The translations under genes and the position numbers were made by a program. 64,000 nucleotides of DNA, taken from assembly GCF_042684485.1 (NCBI RefSeq), contig NZ_JBHULM010000011.1:1612001-1676000 (forward strand), in the 5' to 3' direction. Source of the DNA: Oceanihabitans gracilariae (lineage in GTDB: Bacteria > Bacteroidota > Bacteroidia > Flavobacteriales > Flavobacteriaceae). The notes beneath the pieces are model-generated. The model was given only the letters and a program-made list of their open reading frames with translations, had not been told where the DNA came from and did no database searches. Positions 51,194-58,072 of the stretch are shown here, one piece after another. Within the stretch, counting starts at the first letter, position 1; the number at the start of each line of letters is the position of its first letter.

Positions 51194-51628
51194 TTAGTTG
51201 CCAACATAAGCCATAACCTTAATTTCTACTACCAAATCTGGATGAGGCAATTGGTGCACAGCAACTGTTGTTCTGGTAGGTCCTGTTTCTTTTTCAAAAA
51301 ACTCTGCGTATGCTTTGTTGTAATCTGCAAAGTCATTCATATTTACTAAAAAGGAAGTAACATCAACAACGTCTTTTAAACTAGCACCAACTTTTTTAAG
51401 ATTGGTGTCAATGTTTTTTAAAACTTCTTGTGTTTGCGTATAGGCGTTTAGTTTTTTTGTTCCCATTTCGTCAATAATATCTACTCCAGCAATACTGTTG
51501 TCTGCTCTACGAGAACTGGTTCCTGAAACGAAAATGAAATCGCCAACTTGTTTTACGTGTGGATATGCTCCTCTTGGTGTTACCTTCGTTCCTGCGGAAG
51601 CAGGAATCTCATTTTTATTGTCACTCAT
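51194..51628 (-). CDS. 2-aminomuconate deaminase (RidA/YjgF family)
   Basis: A 144-residue RidA-fold protein. The strings PRGAYPHVKQVGDFIFVSGTSSRR (first 20 residues shown in part as PRGAYPHVKQVGDFIFVSGT), LVNMNDFADYNKAYAEFF and GPTRTTVAVHQLPHPDL match the 2-aminomuconate deaminases of nitrobenzoate and tryptophan degraders, which convert 2-aminomuconate to 4-oxalocrotonate plus ammonia. Residues 7-14 (EIPASAGT) are encoded by a palindrome TTCCTGC-GGAA-GCAGGAA of the same type as the intergenic repeats, and the family normally begins close to TPRGAYPHV, so the N-terminus appears to be repeat-derived. The only start codon before the conserved part is the ATG at 51628. Confidence 0.9.
   Translation of the reverse strand: MSDNKNEIPASAGTKVTPRGAYPHVKQVGDFIFVSGTSSRRADNSIAGVDIIDEMGTKKLNAYTQTQEVLKNIDTNLKKVGASLKDVVDVTSFLVNMNDFADYNKAYAEFFEKETGPTRTTVAVHQLPHPDLVVEIKVMAYVGN
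51589..51606. repeat. Palindromic repeat copy inside the 2-aminomuconate deaminase gene
   Basis: TTCCTGC-GGAA-GCAGGAA, a perfect 7-bp stem, lies within codons 7-14 of the deaminase. It matches the ATTCCTGC/GCAGGAAT palindromes in the neighbouring gaps. Confidence 0.8.
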
Positions 51629-51645
51629 CTTTTTATTTTTTGTCC

Positions 51646-51722
51646 TCCTGAACTGGTTTCAGGATCTAGTATTTATTGGTTTCCTTTTATTGTAAAATGT
51701 CACACTGAGCGCAGTCGAAGTG
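51646..51722. repeat. Two short palindromes upstream of the deaminase gene
   Basis: TCCTGAA-CTGGT-TTCAGGA (51646-51664) repeats the palindrome at 49489. CACTGAGCGCAGTCGAAGTG (51703-51722) contains ACTG-AGCG-CAGT and shares the GAGCGCAGTCGA core with the 16-bp inverted repeat at 51127. Confidence 0.75.
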
Positions 51723-51790
51723 CTTATTTACTTATTCTTTTTTGGCTGTTCGAAAATAAATCAAAAAAAAATCAAGCCTAAGGTTTTTCT

Positions 51791-51966
51791 TTCTGTTCAT
51801 TTTGTCTTGATACAAAACGAACCAAAAAATCACGATCAAGCCAAGGAATTTTCAGTTTAATAAACTGAAACCGATTTGAAAACTCCGCGTCGAACTACGT
51901 TCTCCTGTTTTCGGAGCTTTTCTTCATCTATTCTTCGCCTTGATGTTTCAATTCTTACGAATTGAT
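51791..51966 (+). repeat. 176-bp dispersed repeat, copy A (downstream of kmo)
   Basis: From TTCTGTTCATTTTGTCTTGA to ACGAATTGAT, this stretch matches 53505-53680 in the same orientation at about nine bases in ten by eye, with equal length. It contains a palindrome TTCAGTTTA-AT-AAACTGAA and no credible gene. Together with the neighbouring palindromes and the 7-mer array it explains the 432-base gap 51629-52060. Confidence 0.88.
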
Positions 51967-52020
51967 AAAGGACTTTTACTTTTAGTTTGTTTCTGTTAGC
52001 TCAAAGTTTTTTACTTTTTT

Positions 52021-52062
52021 GCTCACTGCTCACTGCTCACTGCTCACTGCTCACTGCTCTCT
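52021..52062 (+). repeat. Tandem 7-mer array (GCTCACT) at the kmo 3' end
   Basis: Five perfect copies of GCTCACT followed by one degenerate copy (GCTCTCT) whose last two bases fall in the kmo stop codon. The array is too short and lacks the spacer layout for a CRISPR. Confidence 0.95.
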
Positions 52063-53461
52063 ATTTCAATCCTGCAATTCTGTCGTCTTGCAAAATGTCT
52101 TCCGTTTCTTTTTGTACTTTTTTTAAGATACTATTTAAATCTTCGGTTGTTGTAATTTCTTTGTCCACTAATAGATTTAAAATTGCTTTATCTTGCGCTC
52201 TTCCTTTGGTCATTGCTGTGTAATACGGAATGTCTTCCTTAAAGGTAACCATAGAATATTTTGAAAAATAAGCATTTGGAAATTCTTTTTCTAAAGCCAT
52301 TTCTATTGCACGTTTTTCTTTAAAAATAGGATTAGCAACGTGGTCACGCATTTCGTAATAGTTATCTATTGCTAAATCTGCAATGGCATCTGTATCTGCT
52401 TTTCTAGTTTTTTCGTAGACTTTAAAAATGGTTTCCCAATCGCCTTCATGTTGCTCTAAAATAGCGTCAAAAACGGTTACGTCTTCAAAGGAAGCATTCA
52501 TACCTTGTCCGTAAAAAGGAACAATAGCATGTGCTGCATCACCTAGTAACACGTTTTTATTTTGATAGTGCCAAGGCGAACATTTTACGGTTCCTAAGGC
52601 TCCTGTAGGGTTGTTGGCAAACTCTTCGGCAATATTTGGAATTAGTGCTAAAGCATCAGGAAATTGCGTGGTAAAGAATTCTTTTATAGAAGCTTCGGTA
52701 GAAAGATTATTGAAATTGTATTTTCCTTCGTCATAACTTAAAAACAATGTTACTGTAAAGCTTCCGTCTAAATTAGGAAGTGCAATTAACATATAATCAC
52801 CTCGAGGCCAAATGTGCAGATAGTCTTTACTAATCAGGTGCTTTCCTTCCGCAGAAGCGGGAATTTCTAACTCCTTATAACCATGTGTTAAATAGTTTTG
52901 TGAGTAGCTAAATAAGAATTTGCGTTCTAAATAATAGCTTTTTCTTAAGGAAGAACCAGCACCATCTGTACCAAAAAGAACATCTCCTTTTACCTGAAAC
53001 TCGGTTTTGGTTTCGTAATCGTATAAAGTAGCAGTGTTGTTTTCAATATCAATTCCTTCGCATTTTTTATTAAAATGAATGGTAAGGTTATCGTACAGAT
53101 CTGCTTCGGTTAAAAGTAACCCGTTTAGTTCACCACGAGAAATAGAGTTAATATATTCATTTTCTCTTCCTGAATAGTTAGAAGGAAAGGTGTTGCCTTC
53201 GGCATCATGTATTAAGCGTCCATACATGGGAATGCATAACGGTTTTACTTTGTCTTCAACTCCTGCTAAACGCATGGCTTTTAAACCTCTGTCTGAAAGC
53301 GCAAGATTTATAGAGCGTCCTGCAGAAATATCTGTAGTACGTAAATCTGGTCTGCTTTCATACACGTTTACTGTGTAACCACGTTGTGCTAAACGCAAGG
53401 CTAGGAGAGAACCACATAGTCCTGCTCCAATGATAATTATGTTCTCTTTTTTATTACTCAT
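52061..53461 (-). CDS. kmo: Kynurenine 3-monooxygenase
   Basis: A flavoprotein hydroxylase of about 466 residues that converts kynurenine to 3-hydroxykynurenine with NADPH and O2. The FAD dinucleotide fold is ENIIIIGAGLCGSLLALRLA at the N-terminus, followed by the ARG-binding ISAGRSINLALSDRG, and the second FAD motif is NVLLGDAAHAIVPFYGQGMN. YKELEIPASAEGKHL and LHIWPRGDYMLIALPNLDGS match KMO from bacteria to human. The frame continues 26 codons upstream of 53461, but those codons read through a palindromic repeat and the family starts at MSNKKENIIIIGAG, so the ATG at 53461 was chosen. A repeat-like string also lies inside the gene at 52847-52863. Confidence 0.94.
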   Translation of the reverse strand: MSNKKENIIIIGAGLCGSLLALRLAQRGYTVNVYESRPDLRTTDISAGRSINLALSDRGLKAMRLAGVEDKVKPLCIPMYGRLIHDAEGNTFPSNYSGRENEYINSISRGELNGLLLTEADLYDNLTIHFNKKCEGIDIENNTATLYDYETKTEFQVKGDVLFGTDGAGSSLRKSYYLERKFLFSYSQNYLTHGYKELEIPASAEGKHLISKDYLHIWPRGDYMLIALPNLDGSFTVTLFLSYDEGKYNFNNLSTEASIKEFFTTQFPDALALIPNIAEEFANNPTGALGTVKCSPWHYQNKNVLLGDAAHAIVPFYGQGMNASFEDVTVFDAILEQHEGDWETIFKVYEKTRKADTDAIADLAIDNYYEMRDHVANPIFKEKRAIEMALEKEFPNAYFSKYSMVTFKEDIPYYTAMTKGRAQDKAILNLLVDKEITTTEDLNSILKKVQKETEDILQDDRIAGLK

Positions 53462-53468
53462 GTTTTTT

Positions 53469-53488
53469 ATTTCCGCGAAGGCGGAAAT
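53469..53488. repeat. Palindrome just upstream of kmo
   Basis: ATTTCCGC-GAAG-GCGGAAAT, a perfect 8-bp stem, begins eight bases from the kmo ATG. It has the same GAAG loop as the palindrome at 48568. Confidence 0.85.
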
Positions 53489-53504
53489 CTCCTTTGTTTT
53501 AATA

Positions 53505-53680
53505 TTCTGTTCATTTTGTCTTGATACAAAACGAACCAAAAAATCACAGTCAAGTCAAGGAATTTTTCAGTTTTACAAACTGAAAACCGATTTGAAAACT
53601 CCGCGTCGAACTGCGTTCTCCTAATTTCAGAGCTTTTCTTTATCTATTCTTCGCCTTGACGTTCAATTCTACGAATTGAT
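53505..53680 (+). repeat. 176-bp dispersed repeat, copy B (upstream of kmo)
   Basis: The direct-repeat partner of 51791-51966, of the same length, orientation and internal palindrome (TTCAGTTTTACAAACTGAA). The two copies flank kmo exactly, one on each side. Confidence 0.88.
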
Positions 53681-53723
53681 TTGGGACAAGACTAAATTAT
53701 ATAGTTTGTTTCTTGACTCATAA

Positions 53724-55022
53724 TTATTTATTCAATATCTCTTTCAATTTTTCAACCATTCTGTAAACATCTTCAAACGTATTGTATAATGGCACAGGAG
53801 CACAACGTATAACATCTGGTTCTCTCCAATCTGTAATAATATGTGCTTCGGTTAGTTTTTTATGTAAACTCTTATCGGCATCTTTTACTTGTATAGATAA
53901 TTGGCAACCACGTTCTTTAGGGTTAGAAGGTGTGATTATTTTTATCTTTTCGTTATTCAATTCGTTAATTAAAAACTCAAAATAGCCAGTTAATTTTTCA
54001 GACTTTTCACGTAGTGCATCCATACCAACTTCGTTAAACATATCTAAAGAGGCTTTAATAGCTGCCATTGATAATATTGGCGGATTACTAAGTTGCCAAC
54101 CTTCTGCGCCAGGAATAACGTCTAAGGGTTGCCTCATGTTAAATCTAGTAGATTTATTATGACTCCACCAACCAGCAAATCGTTTTAAATCTTTATTATG
54201 TGCGTGTTTTTCATGCACAAAAAGACCACCTAAACTTCCTGGTCCAGAATTTAAATATTTGTAAGTACACCAAGCGGCAAAATCTACTCCAGAATTATGA
54301 AAATCTGGTTTTATATTTCCTGCTCCATGCGCTAAATCTATACCAACCATACAGTTTTTAGCATGCCCTAAATCTGCAATTTTCTTTATGTCTAAATATT
54401 GTCCTGTATAATAATTAACACCACCAATAAGTAGTAATGCTATTTCATCACCTTGTTCTTCTAAAATAGTTTCTAGATCTTCTATATGTAGCAGTTCTTC
54501 ACCTTCTCTAGGTTTCCATTCTATAACACCTTCATTGGCATCAAAACCATGGAATTCTAATTGGGTTTGTACTGCATATCTATCACTAGGAAAAGCATCA
54601 CTTTCAATTACAATTTTATATTTTGTTTTTGTTGGTTGGTAAAAGCTTACCATTAACAAATGTAAGTTGGTGGTTAAGGTATTCATGATCACCACCTCTA
54701 TAGGTTTAGCACCAACAATTTTTGCCATAGATTCGGTTAAGAATTCATGGTAAGGCATCCAAGGGTTTTTAGCTTCAAAATGACCTTCAACACCAAAATT
54801 GGCCCAATCTTTTAGTTCTTGTTGAATATATTCTTGTGTACTTTTTGGTTGTAAGCCTAAAGAGTTTCCTGTAAAATACAGCCAGTCATTTCCGTCTTTG
54901 TCTTTAGGAATATGAAATTGGTCTCTATAGTGTGAAATTTGGTCGTTTTGGTCTTGCTCTTTGGCGTAATCTAGACCTTGTTTGTAGTTAGACAATGTGT
55001 GTTGTTTTTCGGTTTCCAACAA
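53724..55022 (-). CDS. kynU: Kynureninase
   Basis: A 432-residue PLP enzyme that cleaves 3-hydroxykynurenine (or kynurenine) to 3-hydroxyanthranilate (or anthranilate) plus alanine. The Schiff-base lysine is K255 in AAWCTYKYLNSGPGSLGG, the PLP aspartate D229 lies in GIDLAHGAGN, and SDAFPSDRYAVQTQ and FTGNSLGLQPKS are family landmarks. The length fits bacterial and human enzymes (about 416-465). It is the first gene of the minus-strand kynurenine cluster. On the minus strand a TTG is followed after about 19 bases by TATTTTTTG (near 55057-55079), a one-base variant of the normal promoter. Confidence 0.95.
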   Translation of the reverse strand: MLETEKQHTLSNYKQGLDYAKEQDQNDQISHYRDQFHIPKDKDGNDWLYFTGNSLGLQPKSTQEYIQQELKDWANFGVEGHFEAKNPWMPYHEFLTESMAKIVGAKPIEVVIMNTLTTNLHLLMVSFYQPTKTKYKIVIESDAFPSDRYAVQTQLEFHGFDANEGVIEWKPREGEELLHIEDLETILEEQGDEIALLLIGGVNYYTGQYLDIKKIADLGHAKNCMVGIDLAHGAGNIKPDFHNSGVDFAAWCTYKYLNSGPGSLGGLFVHEKHAHNKDLKRFAGWWSHNKSTRFNMRQPLDVIPGAEGWQLSNPPILSMAAIKASLDMFNEVGMDALREKSEKLTGYFEFLINELNNEKIKIITPSNPKERGCQLSIQVKDADKSLHKKLTEAHIITDWREPDVIRCAPVPLYNTFEDVYRMVEKLKEILNK

Positions 55023-55113
55023 AAATAAGAATTATTATTTTAGGAATGAAGCACAAAAAATAGCATTCTTAAATCTGCAATTTTTTGTATCTTTAAGATT
55101 AAAGCAATAGGTT

Positions 55114-55533
55114 ATGGGGAAAGTAAAAGAATATACAAACGGAGAAGTTACAGTAGTTTGGGAGCCTGAAAAATATATTCATTCTGCTATTTGTGCAAAA
55201 GGATTACCAAAAGTTTTTAAGCCAAAAGAAAAACCATGGATAAAAATAGATGCAGAAAATACCGAAGCTATTGTTAATCAAGTGAAAGCATGTCCTTCTG
55301 GAGCTTTAGGTTTTTATATGAATGCGGAAAAGGATAATACTGCAGAACGTCTTGAAACGAAAGTAGAAGTACTTGAAAACGGACCTTTGTTGGTTTATGG
55401 TACCTTAAAGGTGACACATAAAGATGGAAAACAAGAAATTAAAAATAAAACCACTGCCTTTTGTAGATGTGGTTTGTCTTCCAATAAGCCATTTTGTGAT
55501 GGTACGCATACCAAAGAAAACTTTGTAGGTTAG
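55114..55533 (+). CDS. Fe-S protein with divergent ferredoxin-like and CDGSH domains
   Basis: A 139-residue protein. The N-terminal part (about 10-65) resembles the Fer4_19 mono-cluster ferredoxin-like domain, with cysteines in SAICAKGLPKVF and VKACPSGALGF. The C-terminal part contains the CDGSH 2Fe-2S site CRCGLSSNKPFCDGTH (three Cys and one His ligand, C-x-C-x2-S-x3-P-x-C-D-G-x-H). Proteins with this pairing occur widely in bacteria; their role in electron transfer or Fe-S handling is not settled. It is divergent from kynU. A strong terminator follows. Confidence 0.9.
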   Translation: MGKVKEYTNGEVTVVWEPEKYIHSAICAKGLPKVFKPKEKPWIKIDAENTEAIVNQVKACPSGALGFYMNAEKDNTAERLETKVEVLENGPLLVYGTLKVTHKDGKQEIKNKTTAFCRCGLSSNKPFCDGTHTKENFVG

Positions 55534-55547
55534 CAGTTTAAAAGCAT

Positions 55548-55585
55548 AAAAAAACGCCTTGTAAAATATTCTACAAGGCGTTTTT
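55548..55585 (+). terminator. Terminator of the CDGSH gene
   Basis: AAAAACGCCTTGTA pairs with TACAAGGCGTTTTT around an 8-base loop just past the stop. Confidence 0.92.
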
Positions 55586-55667
55586 CAATTTATATAGACG
55601 CAATAAATATTGCGGAGGGTATTTTATATACGTAACAAAGAGGTACTTTGGATGTTTTATTTTAAAA

Positions 55668-56339
55668 TTAATTTAAATCTATTGTAATATTGGTGAAATT
55701 AAGGTTCCAGTTCTCCTCTTTTTTAATGTGATCTTCAGCAATGTAAATACCATTAAAATTTTTATAGTTTTCAAAAGTAGTAATTAAGGAAGGTGCTTTA
55801 GCATTGCCTTTTCTGTAAATCCATTCTTTAATAATATAGTCGTTATCATAATAAAAATCATACGCATCACCAGGAGTGTATCCTCCTTCATTAGAATACG
55901 TTAATGTAATCTTGTTTAATATGGTGTTGCTTATGGGAGTTCTCTCTTTTGTAGGTTTTGTAATTGTTGTTCCGCTATCCCAAACCAATTGAAAAGGTGC
56001 AAGCAGCCAAAATTTATCATTTATAAAACTTTGATCTGCTTTAATAGTAGTACTGTCTATACTTTTTCTGTTGTATGTAATGGTGTCTTGCTTGCTAATT
56101 AGTGTAACAGCATCTGTTTTAGTGTTCCAGGACCAAGATCTTTCAAAATGCGTACTGTCTTTATCTACATTAAAAGTAAAGGAAATGTTTGACACGTTTT
56201 TAAAATTTTCAAAACCATGAGCATTGGCTATTTTTTCTGCAGTAGTGAGTGTTTTAAGCGGTTCTTTTTTTGCTTCTTTTTTACAAGAAATAATAATAGA
56301 AACGAAGAGGAATAGAAGTAGTGATTTTTTTGTTTTCAT
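55668..56339 (-). CDS. Uncharacterised lipoprotein
   Basis: A 223-residue protein with a lipoprotein signal (SIIISCKKEAKK, acylated Cys near 19). The mature part starts with a helix (TAEKIANAHGFENFKNV) and continues as alternating strands such as NISFTFNVDKDSTHFERSW and TYSNEGGYTPGDAYDFYYD, which suggests an open beta-barrel or sandwich of the LolA/LolB sort. It may belong to DUF6503, but I am not certain. No catalytic motif is evident. A minus-strand TAnnTTTG box (56354-56361) is 15 bases upstream of the start. Confidence 0.65.
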   Translation of the reverse strand: MKTKKSLLLFLFVSIIISCKKEAKKEPLKTLTTAEKIANAHGFENFKNVSNISFTFNVDKDSTHFERSWSWNTKTDAVTLISKQDTITYNRKSIDSTTIKADQSFINDKFWLLAPFQLVWDSGTTITKPTKERTPISNTILNKITLTYSNEGGYTPGDAYDFYYDNDYIIKEWIYRKGNAKAPSLITTFENYKNFNGIYIAEDHIKKEENWNLNFTNITIDLN

Positions 56340-56353
56340 TTTACAGCTTTCTT

Positions 56354-56361
56354 CAAATATA
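56354..56361 (-). promoter_or_regulatory. Predicted -7 element of the lipoprotein gene
   Basis: CAAATATA reads TATATTTG on the minus strand, an exact TAnnTTTG match close to the start codon. Confidence 0.45.
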
Positions 56362-56409
56362 AAGAAGTTTGTTGTTTATGTCTTATTTTAGATTTTTAAA
56401 ACAAACATT

Positions 56410-57210
56410 ATGGAAGCAAAACCAGATTATTTTAAAGCTAATAAAGCTACGTGGAATGACAAAGTAAAAGTACATGCAGCAAGTGATATGTACGATTTAG
56501 AAGCTTTTAAAAAAGGAAAAAACTCCTTGATGCCTTATGAATTAGAAGCACTTGGAGATGTTTCCGGAAAAACGCTTTTGCATTTACAATGTCATTTTGG
56601 GCAGGATACTTTAAGTTGGAGTAGGTTAGGTGCAAAATGTGTTGGTGTAGATTTAAGTGATGCCGGAATTGCTTTAGCAAAAGATTTAAATGCAGAGTTA
56701 CAGCTTGATGCAAGATTTGTTTGTTGTAATGTTTTAGATACTTCTGCACATGTAAAAGAAACCTTTGATATTGTTTTTACCAGTTATGGTGTGATTGGTT
56801 GGTTGCCAGATTTAAAACCTTGGGGGAAAATGATTGCCGAAAAATTAAAAACAGGAGGAACGTTTTTTATGGCAGAATTTCATCCTATAGTCTGGATGTT
56901 TGATTATTTAGATGAAAAACCACAAATGAAATATGGTTATATGCAAGAAGAAGTGATTTACGAAGAGTATGAAGGTACGTATGCAGATACAGATTCAAAA
57001 ATGACAAGCAAAGAGTATGGTTGGAATCATGGGTTAAGCGAAGTTATTAATGCTTTAACTGAAGCAGGATTGCATATAGAATACTTAAACGAATATGATG
57101 CTTCACCTTACGATGTGTTGCCAAACTTAGAAGAGACAAAGTCTGGAATGTATGTTACAAAAGATAAGTTGTATCCTTTGATTTTTACGTTAAAGGCAAC
57201 AAAGTTATAG
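56410..57210 (+). CDS. Class I SAM-dependent methyltransferase
   Basis: A 266-residue predicted cytoplasmic methyltransferase. The SAM core is LLHLQCHFGQDTLSWSRLG with the acidic strand end VGVDLSDAGIALA, then FDIVFTSYGVIGWLPDL and LKTGGTFFMAEFHP. The HFGQDT form of motif I (in place of G-x-G-x-G) marks a subgroup seen across Bacteroidota and other phyla. No substrate can be named. The gene is single, divergent from the lipoprotein and convergent with msrA, with a shared terminator. Confidence 0.85.
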   Translation: MEAKPDYFKANKATWNDKVKVHAASDMYDLEAFKKGKNSLMPYELEALGDVSGKTLLHLQCHFGQDTLSWSRLGAKCVGVDLSDAGIALAKDLNAELQLDARFVCCNVLDTSAHVKETFDIVFTSYGVIGWLPDLKPWGKMIAEKLKTGGTFFMAEFHPIVWMFDYLDEKPQMKYGYMQEEVIYEEYEGTYADTDSKMTSKEYGWNHGLSEVINALTEAGLHIEYLNEYDASPYDVLPNLEETKSGMYVTKDKLYPLIFTLKATKL

Positions 57211-57213
57211 TAT

Positions 57214-57250
57214 AACAACCTGCAAGGTTTTTACCTTACAGGTTGTTTTT
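57214..57250. terminator. Bidirectional terminator between the methyltransferase gene and msrA
   Basis: AACAACCTG (57214-57222) pairs with CAGGTTGTT (57239-57247), with an inner AAGGT/ACCTT stem, and a T run follows. Confidence 0.82.
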
Positions 57251-57252
57251 AA

Positions 57253-57909
57253 TTAATGTGCTTTTTTTAAAACCTCAGGCATTTTAGCTTGAAACTTTTT
57301 TAATCTAGGAATAGATACACCTTGAATATATCTGTTTTCTGGGTGAAGTCTCTCGTAGTTTTGATGGTAGTCTTCTGCAATCCAAAATTTTTGAAAAGGA
57401 TACACTTCTGCCGCTACAGGTTTTTGTAGTTTTTCTGCTAATGCTTTCTTTTTACTTAATATAATTTGCTTTTGTTCTTCATTCTGATAAAAAATTATAG
57501 AACGATATTGTGAGCCTTTATCTGGACCTTGACCATTTACTTGTGTAGGGTTTTGTGAAGCAAAATAAACATCTACTAGAGTTGCAAAGCTTACCATTTT
57601 TGGGTCGTAGATTATTTCTACTGTTTCTGCATGTCCAGTTGTACCTGTGTTGCTATCCTCATAAGTTGGGTTTTCTGTATGTCCGCCTGCATATCCAGAA
57701 ATAGATTCATCAACACCATTTACACTTTCAAAAACAGCCTCTACACACCAAAAACATCCACTAGCAAAATAAGCTTTCGCTTTTCCGTTTTCTAATGCGA
57801 CCTCTATTGGTTCTGCTTGTATTACAGCTTGCTGTTTGGTGTTTACTTGCGCGTTGTTTTTACAGCTAAATAATATGCTTAGTACAAGTACTATTTGTAG
57901 TTTTTTCAT
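57253..57909 (-). CDS. msrA: Peptide-methionine (S)-S-oxide reductase MsrA, exported lipoprotein
   Basis: An enzyme of about 218 residues that reduces methionine-S-sulfoxide in proteins. The catalytic motif is GCFWCVEAVFE (nucleophile C52 counting from 57909), and YAGGHTENPTYEDSNTG, GHAETVEIIYDP and QYRSIIFYQNEEQ are family signatures. The N-terminus MKKLQIVLVLSILFSCKN has a lipobox, so this copy acts outside the cytoplasm, repairing envelope proteins. No MsrB domain is fused. The codons for MN before the chosen ATG are probably untranslated. A minus-strand run of A/T follows the gene. Confidence 0.93.
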   Translation of the reverse strand: MKKLQIVLVLSILFSCKNNAQVNTKQQAVIQAEPIEVALENGKAKAYFASGCFWCVEAVFESVNGVDESISGYAGGHTENPTYEDSNTGTTGHAETVEIIYDPKMVSFATLVDVYFASQNPTQVNGQGPDKGSQYRSIIFYQNEEQKQIILSKKKALAEKLQKPVAAEVYPFQKFWIAEDYHQNYERLHPENRYIQGVSIPRLKKFQAKMPEVLKKAH

Positions 57910-58020
57910 ATTCAAATTTTAATTCTTAGTCGTAAAATTATCTAGATTTTACATCTTTTTTAAAAAAGATTGCTTTGGTGTAGTAGTTCTAGCTAAGAAC
58001 AATTTTAAATATGTTGTATA

Positions 58021-58052
58021 AAAAAAGCCTTTACAAAAAGTAAAGGCTTTTA
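58021..58052 (-). terminator. Terminator of the Nif3/zinc-ribbon-like operon
   Basis: AAAAGCCTTTAC and GTAAAGGCTTTT form a perfect stem around AAAAA, with a T run on the minus strand. It lies about 20 bases past the end of the coiled-coil gene. Confidence 0.88.
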
Positions 58053-58072
58053 AATATAATTTTAAAAATGGA

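Noticed and set aside
51498..51781. Two small plus-strand frames across the deaminase start and the repeats
   Set aside because: They run through palindromic repeats and the antisense of a real gene; no start context or homology supports them.
52021..52062. CRISPR-like array of GCTCACT units
   Set aside because: The units are only 7 bases and follow each other without unique spacers, so this is a simple tandem repeat.
53462..53539. Longer N-terminus for kynurenine 3-monooxygenase
   Set aside because: The 26 extra codons read through a palindromic repeat and the edge of the gap, while the protein family begins at the ATG at 53461.
51791..53680. Composite transposon or insertion sequence around kmo
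   Set aside because: The flanking 176-bp repeats are direct, encode no transposase and show no clear terminal inverted repeats. They are kept as dispersed repeats.
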